DNA of 64,000 bases from Micractinium sp. NFX-FRZ. Taxonomy: Eukaryota; Chlorophyta; Trebouxiophyceae; Chlorellales; Chlorellaceae. Location of the stretch: the NCBI GenBank assembly GCA_029339195.1, contig JAPTJF010000123.1, positions 1-64,000 on the forward strand, written 5' to 3'. The position numbers and the translations under genes were made by a program. The notes under the pieces were generated by a model that worked only from the letters and a program-made list of their open reading frames with translations, was not told the origin of the DNA and made no database searches. This document shows positions 9,924 through 19,700 of the stretch, piece after piece. Position 1 is the first letter of the stretch, and each line of letters begins with the position of its first letter.

Positions 9924-12916
9924 ATGGTCCTGACACGCAGCCAGTCAGCGAAGCAGAAAGCCAAGCAGTCTCCCCAGCCCAGCCCATCCAAGGTCACCAA
10001 GCAGCCGCGCAAGCAGCGGGGCAGCGGCAGCGGCGGCGACACCACCACCGCCGACGAGGAGTTGCCTCAGCAGGAGCTCTCGGAGGAGCAGCAGCAGCAG
10101 CAGGGGCAGCAGCAGCAGCAGCAGGGCAGCCGGCAGCGCAAGCAGTCAGCCATGGGCAGCCGGCTTACCAAGCTGAAGGCGCAGGGCAGCGGGGTGGGCC
10201 CGTCCTCCCACCCGCTCTCCTCCCTGCCCGCCTCACCTGCCGGTGCAGCACCCGCTGGCGGCTTCTCCATCCCGGCGGGGCAGCAGGACGAGCTGGGGGA
10301 GGCGCTGGCAGCCACCTCTTTGGGTGCTGTGCAGCGGCCAACAGATTCGGAGGACGGGCCCTCTGCCATGTCGGTTGAGGGCCAGCAGCAGCAGCAGCAG
10401 CAGCGGCAGGGCGGTGCGGCTGCAACCTCCAAGGAGCGGCAGCTCCCCGCCAGCGGTGCAGCAGCAGCGGCAGCGGCAGCGGCGGCACAACAGCAGCAGC
10501 AAGCGCAGCCACGTCCGCAGCCGGTGCGCGGGGGCGGTGCTGCGGCGTTTTCGGTTTGTGTTGGGGTGGAAATGGACACCACCCCTGCCAGTGCAAAGCC
10601 TCGTGGTCTCCCGACCCCCGACGCTTCCCCGCCTCCCTCGCTCAGCGCCTCACGAAGCAGGTCTCCAAAGCCCGTGCCCTCCCTTGCCCCTTCTTTGCGC
10701 TCCTCCTGGCCCCTTCTTGTGCCTCATGCTGTCCTGAACCTGCCTGCCCCCTGCACCTTCTCTGCTCCCCACCTGCTGCAGCGCCCCGAAAGGCTGCTCA
10801 AGCCGCTGCCCGACAAGCCAATCCCATGCGACAAGCTGCCCGACGGGCCGGAGCCGGTGCAGGTGGAGGTGGAGTACCCGGCACGGAGTGACCTGCAGGT
10901 GAGGCGCTGGGGTGGGCGGGTGGGTGGGTGGGTGGGTGTGCGGGTGTACATCATTGTTTGCAACAGTGTATGGCTGCTGAGGGCAGGTGAAGGTGGAGAA
11001 CGTGGTGACATCTGCACACATGTGAGCAGCCAGGCAGGATGGGGCACCTGCCGGTGGTGGCTCAAGGGTTGGAAGACGCAGGTGCAAGCGGTGAGCAGGC
11101 ACGGCTGCAGCAAGCACAGCAGGCGCAGCAGCAGGCGGAGCAGCAAATCATCAGCTGGGTCACATTCGTGCTCTGCTCTCCCTGGCTGCTCCCCGCTGCA
11201 GCCTGTTCCGGACCCCAATGCAGCGCTGGCCACAGCAGCTGCGGGGATGGACTCGTCCGACTGGGTGGAGGTGGTCAAGTCGCTCACCCTGCTGCGCCAG
11301 CTCACAGCCCACCACCCCGACACCTGTGCACCGCAGCTGTGAGCAAACGCTGCTGCGGTTGCTTGATCAGGGGACCGGCGGGGGTGGTCGTGGTGGCGGC
11401 GTTGCGGCAGCGGGCACATGGCTGCTGCAGGGGGAAGGTGTGTGCCTGTGGGAGCAGGAGGCCTGACGGTGGCGGCACACCTGATGCCAGCATCCGCTCC
11501 CACTGATTGATTCCCCGCCTGCCGCGTGCCCCACTGCCGCGCCTGCAGGAGCACCCTGTTCCCATTGGTGCTCAAATCTGTCCGCAGCCTGCGCAGCTCC
11601 GTGTGCAAGGTGGGGCCATATCTGGCTGTTCGGTGCTCCACATCGCACACATGCTGTGCGTGCTGCCGCCACTAGCCAGTTCCGCCGCCAGCCGTGCTGC
11701 TGCTGCACGTACCGCCTCCTTGGCGCGTTTTCCAACCCTTCACACTCTGTTTCAATCTCCACATTCCGTAGACGGCCATCATGGCGACGTGCGACCTGTA
11801 TGAGAGCTTTGGGGATGCGCTGCTGCCGCTGAGCGACGTGGGGGGGCAGGTCAAGCCGCTGACCAGCATGCTGGCGCAGGTGGGTGCGGGGGTGGGGACG
11901 GCGTTCCTCAGTCGCTTTCCTGAAGTCTTGTGTGTCCATGTAAACGTATGGAGCTCCGCATGCCTGCCTGCCTGCCTGCCCAGCTTGCCAGCCACTGCCC
12001 CGCCTCAGCCGCCAACCTCAGCCCCTGCCCGCCCTTTCTCCCACAGATCCTGCTCAAGTGCAGCAGCAACGACAAGAAGTTTGTGATTGAGGAGGCGCAG
12101 CGGGCGCTGCAGGTGGGTGGGGGCTGGGGTGGTGAGAGGTGGGTTGGTGAGCACCAAATGCATGTGGCAGGCGAGTATAGGCAGCAGTGCGTCGGTTGGC
12201 GGTGGTGTGCATGGCTTTGCGTGGATGCTGTGCCTTCTTTTAAATCCTGCTTGTCACCACGTATAGCCGCACCCTTGCTGCCCCGCCGCTCCCTGCAGAC
12301 CATGGTTGGCACCCTGGCGCCAGCTCAGCTGCTGCCGCTGCTGCTGCCGTATGCTGACCTGCACAAGAACCCTAAAGTGCGGGGCAAGGCGGGCGGCGCG
12401 GTGGCGGAGGCGGTGGCGCGCATGGCACCCGCTGAGCTGGCGGCCTTTGGCCTGCCGCGCCTGCTCAAGGTGGCTGGCAAGCTGCTGACAGGTGCGTGTG
12501 TGAGCTGTAGAGGGCAAGATCAGGTGTAGGAGGTAGTGTGGGAGAGCAGATTGTGTCTGCCCTTCGGCCTGCCAACCCCACTGCTTCCTCCTGCCGCCGG
12601 GCAAGCCCGCGCCTGCCCTTGCCATTCGCTTGCTTCGCAGTCAATTAAACCAGATACCCTGCCTGCCCCCGGCCCCATTGCCCCAGCAGACAACACGCCC
12701 GATGCACGTGAGAGCGCCAAGCGCGTCATCGACATGCTGAGGGCAGCGGCCAGCGACCCGGCGGTGGAGCTGGGGGTGGAGGCGCCGGAGCTGCCGGCAG
12801 CGGCGGCTGGCGAGGGGGAGGAGGCGGGGGCGGGGCCGACGGTGTGGGAGACCTTCTGCCGCACGCACCTCAGCGCTTCGGCAGAGATTGCGGTGCGCAA
12901 GGTGTCCACAGAGTGA
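9924..12916 (+). CDS. TOG/ARM-repeat protein, CLASP/TOGARAM-like
   Basis: Exons 9924-10523, 10782-10898, 11202-11338, 11549-11609, 11772-11879, 12047-12112, 12299-12491 and 12687-12916 give 503 residues in phase. The N-terminal 200 residues are disordered: basic TRSQSAKQKAKQS, then Gln and Ala runs. The C-terminal half is a HEAT/ARM domain with DWVEVVKSLTLLRQL, LKSVRSLRSSVCKTAI and KPLTSMLAQILLKCSSNDK. It resembles the plant ARM-repeat proteins related to TOG arrays, which suggests microtubule or tubulin binding (inference). The 258-nt segment 10524-10781 has no stop and keeps the frame. It has a donor (GTGCGC), a pyrimidine-rich 3' end and an acceptor, so it is treated as an intron, but its retention would add 86 residues. 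Confidence 0.78.
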
Positions 12917-13793
12917 CCCGCACAGCGCTGCTGCTTGTGTGTGTGGGCGTGCGCCTGCGGGTGTCCTGCTGGATGCCCCCCAGCTGCATGTACCCACCAA
13001 AGCCCCAAACCCTGAGGCTAGTGGGCAGTGCTATTGCTGCCACCCTCTTCCCTGCGCTTCCAAGCCAGCCAGCCAGCCAGCCAGCACTGCCTGTGACCCC
13101 CCCGAGCTGCTCTTCCCCCGCTAGCATTGCTATGTCGAATCGACCCCTCCCTTCCCCAATTGCTGCCTCGCTCTCCGCCATTGATGTGCTTCTCTCCATC
13201 TGCCTGCATCTGCCGCCTCGCCATCCACTGTTATACCACTCAGCTGCAGGCTACACAGCACAACACGGGGACTCTATGTGCATGGGTAGGGTAGTGTGCA
13301 GGCGCGGCCCGTCGAAAGTGCCTGACGTTTGCTGACTCACAGTAGACTTCACTAACCCGTGTTGCAAGCGTCGCTTGGGCATGTTGTCTCTGCTGAGGAA
13401 GCATGTCTTGGCACAGGCAGATCGGATCAGATCGGATCACACCTGGTGTGCCACACAACAGGCGGCGGCAGCTGCGCTCACAGCAGGGGGCTGCCGAAGA
13501 GCGCCAGGCTGGCCACATGCATGCATTGCCAGCCGCGCCTTCCGAGGCACATGGTCATAGTAAACCGTATTTTCAAGCTCGTTGGTCTCCAACCTGACTG
13601 GCAACCCGCTGCATGCAGAGAGCGCAACAGTGGGAGCAAGCTCCCTCCCGGAACTGAGCTCCACCAGTCCCTCTCTCGCCAGACCACGCATCGCGGGGCA
13701 TAAAAACGGCACCGGACAGGCGCACCGGAGGGCGCCTGTGAGCGACGGTGCTGCGGCGCCGCCGCATGCAGGCCTAGCAGCAGAGGGCGCTCG
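12917..13793. other. Gene-free interval before RPA2
   Basis: These 877 bp hold the 3' UTR of the TOG-repeat gene and the RPA2 promoter. Seen: a CCAG tandem run near 13063-13083 and a direct repeat of GATCGGATCA near 13420-13440. No clear TGTAA signal was found, and no gene was recognised. Confidence 0.5.
13699..13707 (+). promoter_or_regulatory. TATA-like element upstream of RPA2
   Basis: CATAAAAAC lies about 90 bp before the RPA2 start codon in an otherwise GC-rich context. It is a candidate only. Confidence 0.25.
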
Positions 13794-16700
13794 ATGGCGC
13801 ACATGAGGACGCAGGTGCGGGGGGACCGAGTCCCCCCGCAGCTGGAGGCGATTGCCCAGGTGAGGCGCAGGCAGCGGCGGCAGTGGTGCCGCCTGCTGCC
13901 GTGGCGGCGGCAGCGCTGCTGGCTGGCACAGGCGCATGCCGCCTATGGGCTGCCATTTCTGGTGAATCATCCCCCCCTTCCGTTCCTGTGGTGCGCTGCG
14001 CTCGGGCCCTGCCGTTGCAGCTGGCACCCTCTGTCGGCCGTCACCCCCTGCGCCCTGCCCTGCCTCTCCCTAACCTTCTCTCCTCGCATGCGCCGCCTCC
14101 TCCGTTGTCACATGCAGCCCCATGTCGACTCTTTTGACTACTTCCTGGGGGAGGGGATGCACCACGTGATAGAAAGCATGGAGGGAATAGAGATCGAGAA
14201 CCCGCTGACGTGAGTGCACACACTGGTTGGGTGTCAGAAAGAGCTGCTGGCGGGCAGGCAGTGCCGGCTGGCTGCCTGCGCCTCGGTTGCCCATTCTTCC
14301 TCTGCTCGACATACCTTTGGTCCTGGTCTCCCAGTTGATCGATGTCCGGATGTCTGCCCTCCTTCCATGCACGCCTGCCAACACCTGCCCGCCTGTTTGC
14401 CCAACACGCTGCCGCAGCAAGACGCGGCACCGCTTTTGGTTTGAGAACCCGGCGGTGTCCCGCCCGATCCGGGAGGATGCGGGGTCCATGGCGGCGGGAG
14501 GAGACCAGCGGCTGTTCCCTCGGGAGTGTCGAGAGGCGGTGAGCTGACCCCGGGTTGTTTTGTAATATTGTGTTCTTACAAAAGGTCGCTGGGATCCCAT
14601 GGTTTGGATGAGTGGCAGGAGCCATAGTGCTTGCAGCGTCAATGTTGCGTGCTGCTAGCTGCCTGCAGAATGCTGCCTTCACAGCTCATGACTGCTTGCT
14701 CTTGCCGTTGCCGCTTCCTGTCTGTGCTCGCCTGCCGCTGCTGAGCACGTGCTGTGCAACGTGCGCTGTGAGGAACTAGCCGTATATTCTGACACCTCTT
14801 GTGCGAGGGCGCCTGCGCGCCCGCTGAACGCAACCACGCTAAACAACCTGAGCGCCACAACCCGCCGCTTCAAGTGCCGCCGCTGCTGCTGCCTTTCCCT
14901 CTGAAACGCTGTGAGGAACTAGCCCTATATTCTGACATCTCTTGTGCGAGGGTGCCCAGCACCCGCTGAACGCAACCACGCTAAACAACCTGAGCGTACT
15001 CCACCTGTGCACTGTCTTTGTCGCTGCTTCCTCTGCCGTTGCTGCCACCTTGCTTCTAGATCGGGTGTGGCGCTGCCTTGTCCGAATTGCCTGCCCATCT
15101 GTCTGCTGCGTGCCTGCTCTGCTGAGCCAGTGTTGCATGACGTGCGCTGTGAGGAACTAGCCGTATATTCTGACACCTCTTGTGCGAGGGCGCCTAGGCG
15201 CCCGCTGAACGCAACCACGCTAAATCGACCTGAGCGCCACACCCTGCTGTGCACCTCCTGTGCACCGCCTTTGCTGCCGCTGCCGATGCTGCTACCTTGC
15301 TGCTAGATTGGGTGTGTCGCTGCTTCATCGATTGCCTGTTGAGCATGTGGGGATTGAAGCAGTGCGCTGTGAGGAATTAGCCGTATATTCTGACACCTCT
15401 TGTGCGAGGGCGCCCCGGCGCCCGCTGAACGCAACCACGCTAAACCAACCTGAGCGCCACCCCCCGCCTCTGCACCGCCTCTACTTCCCTTCAAACGTGC
15501 TGCTCGTCTGCCACTGCTGCTGAGCACCTCTGCCTGCTCCTCCGGCTCTTGTGCCCTGCCCCTCTGCGCCTTGCACACATGTCTTGCCAGTGCTCGTCCC
15601 GACCTCCTATAACCGCCAGCCATCCATCCTCCCCTCCTTCACCCCGCAGGGCACCACCTACAAGGCCCCCTTCACTTGTGACCTGGTGTATCAGACGGAC
15701 AACCTGCCTGAGCAGCGGCTGACCAAGCGCCTGGGCTCCCTCCCCATCATGCTCAAGAGCAAGGCGTGCTACCTGAGGAACATGAGCAGGCGGGAGCTGG
15801 TGGCGCGCAAGGTTCGTGAGGCGGAGGGCGGCTAGTGTGGCAGCGGGCTTGCGGGTCCCAGAGCGGCACACGTTGCCTGCGGGGGGCAGGCTGTCGCTGC
15901 TGCCTTGTATCGCCTGCCCGCCTGCAGGCACAGCTTCTGTGCCTTTGTGTGCCTGCGTGCCTGCCGCCTGCCTGCGCTGCTGATCACGTGCCGGGATTGA
16001 AGCAGTGCGCTGTGAGGAACTAGCCGTATATTCTGACACCTCTTGTGCGAGGGCGCCACCGCGCCCGCTGAACGCAACCACGCTAAACAACCTGAGCGCC
16101 ACACCCGCCGCCGCCGCTGCTGCTGCTGCCTCTTTTGAACGCTATGAGGAACTAGCCGTATATTCTGACACCTCTTGTGCGAGGGCGCCCCGGCGCCCGC
16201 TGAACGCAACCACGCTAAACCAACCTGAGCGCCACACGTGCTGCTGCCAGTGCTGCATGTGCCGCCGCCGCTGCTGCTGCCTCTTTGAAACGCTGTGAGG
16301 AACTAGCCGTATATTCTGACACCTCTTGTGCGAGGGTGCCCAGCACCCGCTGAACGCAACCACGCTAAAACACCTGAGCGCCACACCTGCTGCTGCTGCC
16401 GCTGCTGCTGCTGCTGCTGCCTCTTTACCCGGAGTAGGCTCGCCCGCCCTGTCTGCTGCTTGTCTTTCACTTCAGAAAGAGAGCACCTACTCTTGCTGGC
16501 GTCTATCAAGCCTCGCCCCTGCTTAGCTTGTTGCATGTGCCGTACCAACCATCCCCCGTGGCTGACGCACCGGACTGACTGCCGACCCCCTTCTGCCTGC
16601 CTGCAGGAGGAGAGCAACGAGTTTGGCGGCACCTTCATCTGCAACGGCATCGAGCGCATCATCCGCATGCTGGTGCAGGTGGGGCGCCTGGGGGGAGGGG

Positions 16701-19700
16701 GGCAGGGGGGTTGACAGGCCGGCAGGCAGGCACGCTGAATTGGCAGCCAGCGGGGGGCAGGCCGAGGCAGGGGGTGCGGGTGAGACAGGCAGGCCGAGGG
16801 CAGGCGAGGCAGGCCGAGGGCAGGCGAGGCAGGCCGAGGGCAGGCGAGGCAGGCAAGGCAGGCAGGCAAGCTGAGGTACAAGCGGCGCGGCGGCCACCAG
16901 TGCAGAAGATGCTGGCCTTGAACCTGTGTGCCCCCTGCCCCCCTGCCTCTGTACCTCACATCCCTCCTGTCCCTCAGAACCGGCGGCACTACATCATGGC
17001 GCTGCGGCGAGGCGCCTACCACAAGCGCGGCCCCGCCTTCACCGACATGGCCACGCTCATACGGTGGGTGGGCTGGGAGTGCGATGAATGCTTCCTGGTG
17101 TGGGGCCTCGGTGCTGGAGGCTTGGGGGCTGGGGGCGGATGCTGGGGGCAAGTGGTGGCGGCCCGGCCTTCACAGTAGGCCACAGTCCCTTGTGTCACGG
17201 CATGCCCAGCACTGGTCCTTGGCTGCTTGCTTTCTTCTTCCCATTGCTTCATGCCGACCGCCCGCGCACGACCCGCTGCCCGCTCCTGCCCGCCCGCCCG
17301 CCCTGCCTGCAGCTGTGTGCGCCCCGACGAGAGCAGCATGACCAACCGCTGCCACTACCTCGCCGACGGCTCCTGCGTGTTTGCCATCACCATCCGGAGA
17401 GCAGGTGGGCCTGTGCCTGCCACCTGTCGTAGAGTGTGATTGGCGTGTGTGCCACATGTTTTAATGTGTTTGCCGCTTGAATTTTTGGCGTTGCATGCGT
17501 GTTCTTGATGAGGGGCTGCTTTGCACTCAGGTTGGTGAGCTGGCCAGTGAATGGTGGCGCACTGGATTGCCAGGCAAGAGGGCAGAAAGGCTGCCCCGCC
17601 TGCTCTCACCTGCCTGCTCCGACTGCCACAGAGCCCCACCGCTGCAATTCTGCATGCCCACCCAATCCCGCGCCTCCTGTGCACGCTGCCTGCAATTTGC
17701 GTGCACTGCCCAGGCTGGCCGCTGATGCTTACATTCCATGCTAATACCGACGCTGCTTTCAAGCGGCTGTGTGGAAAGCTTTGTTTCTCACCAAGATCTG
17801 TTCTGAGGCCCCCGCCGCCTGCCCAACCTGCCCGCTTGCTTAGCTGCACACACCAGGGACCCATCGAATGCATTCCTGCACACATCGTCCCTCTTCTCTC
17901 CACGCTCGACTTGCACTGCTCGCCTGCCTGCGCTGGCCGCTGATGGTTACATTCCATGCTAATACCGACGCCCCTTCTCAGGGGCTGTGTGGAAAGCTTT
18001 GTTTCTCACCAAGATCTGTTCTGAGGCCTTGCCTGCCCGCCTGCCCAGCCCACCACCCTGCATCTCCCATCGTACTGACCCATCCAATGCATTCCTGCAC
18101 ACCCCTTCCAGTATGCATGCTGACAAGTGCACTCCTGCACACTCTCTCAGCGACGTTTGCAACATGTGGTGCTCCAGTTTTTTGCCAGGGTGCTTCATTC
18201 CTGCCGGCATGTCGTTCAAATGCTGCCGTCCCTCACCCACCCCTTCATGCCACCCCTCCTCCCTGCCCCTCCGTCGTTCCCGCAGAGTACTTTATTCCCG
18301 CGGGCATCCTGCTCAAGTGCTTCCTGGAGGTGACGGACCGCGAGCTGTACGACAAGCTGGTGCTGTCGGTGGCGGGGGTGAGTCGCGACCTTTTTTTTAT
18401 TGCAATAGCAAGGTGCATTTGCTGTTCAGGACGCAGCGAGATGACCGATAAGGAGCTGGTCTAAGCAGGGCTGCGGCGATGGGCCGCTGGGTGGGTGGCC
18501 GCCTCCACATATGGTGTGCCTTGAGTGCTCCCCCCACCTTGCATTCACCTGCCGGCGCCGCCACCTCCCCCGCCCTCCTGCAGAGCGAGAGCCACTGCGG
18601 GTTCGTTGCCGAGCGAGCGGAGCTGCTGCTGCGGCAGGCGGCGCAGTTCGGGCTCAACACACGGTGCGCAGCAGGACAGGGCCGGCGCGCGGGGGAGGGG
18701 GGCAGCCTTGGGCCTGGGGGTAGAGTGGGGAGGAGACAAATAGTAGCAATAATTGCTCCAACTCCCGCATGTGGCCACACCCTGCTCTGACCTGCCCCGC
18801 CTCCTCCCGCCCTCCTGCCCGGCCCCACCCCTCCCTCCCTGTTGCAGCGCTCAGTGTGTGGAGTACCTCGGCAGCCTGTTCCGCGCAACCCTGGATGCCC
18901 CCGCCCGCAAGACGGACCACCAGGTGGGGTTGTAAGTGCTGCGGCCCAGGGGAAAAAACAGGCAGGCGGCGTTGAATCCAATGGCTGGTTTGCAAAGAGT
19001 GGCTCGGCTGCCTTGCCCTGCACCCACGTCCCACCGTCGGCCTGCCCGCCGCCTGCCCGCCCCACAAGGCCCGCCTGCCGCCGGGGCCGCCCCCTGCTTG
19101 CTCCCTGCCTCCAAAACCATTTTTTGAGCAATGTCCTCCCACCCTTTCTTCCTGTGTGCTCTTATCCGCAGGTGGGCGAGCAGCTGCTGCGTGAGCTGCT
19201 GTTCATCCACCTGGAGGCACCTGCTGAGAAGCTGCAGCTGGCGGTGCAGATGCTGCTCAAGCTGTACGCCCTGGTGAGACATGGGTGGGGCACAGAGGAC
19301 ATGGGAGGGTGGAATAAGGGCAGGGTGAGGAAAGACTGGCAGCATAATGGTGCTTAAGCTGTATGGCCTGGTGAGGGCGCATGGGCGGGGCGGAAGAGAA
19401 GATGGCTGGGCGGGCAGGGGGGAGTTCGGCCAAGGCTGGCCAGCCAGCCAGCCAGCGCCGCGCATGCCCCGTGCTCACAGCCTGTGCGACCGCCCTATCC
19501 TCCGCACCTCCCAGCCACCCTCCCTCTCCTACGAAACGATCAGCAGTGCATCAGGGGCGACAACGCCGACGTGTTGCTGCCTCACTGACCAACCAATTCC
19601 CTCCCTTTCCTTTCCTCTCCCTCCCGCAGGCCGACCGGCAGTGCTGCGAGGACAACCCGGATGCCCTGACCCACCACGAGGTGCTGCTGCCGGGCCACCT

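Noticed and set aside
10067..10582. Cys-rich open frames opposite the TOG-repeat N-terminus
   Set aside because: The poly-Cys arises from reading CAG repeats on the other strand.
13060..13085. Telomere- or centromere-type satellite in the CCAG run
   Set aside because: Only about five short units; a simple repeat in an intergenic region.
14761..15460. tRNA-derived SINE in reverse orientation, because the antisense strand has an A-box-like TGGTTTAGCGTGG
   Set aside because: No B box at the right distance, no poly-A or T-rich tail, and the copies are confined to two introns of one gene.
14839..16384. Recurring peptide frames (with [17 protein letters not shown]) on the minus strand in RPA2 introns 3-4
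   Set aside because: The shared peptide only reflects translation of the antisense of the seven-copy RNA-like element. The frames lack starts, splice sites and continuity.
16790..16880. CRISPR-like array suggested by the regular 20-bp units
   Set aside because: The units are head-to-tail with no unique spacers, inside an intron of a eukaryotic gene.
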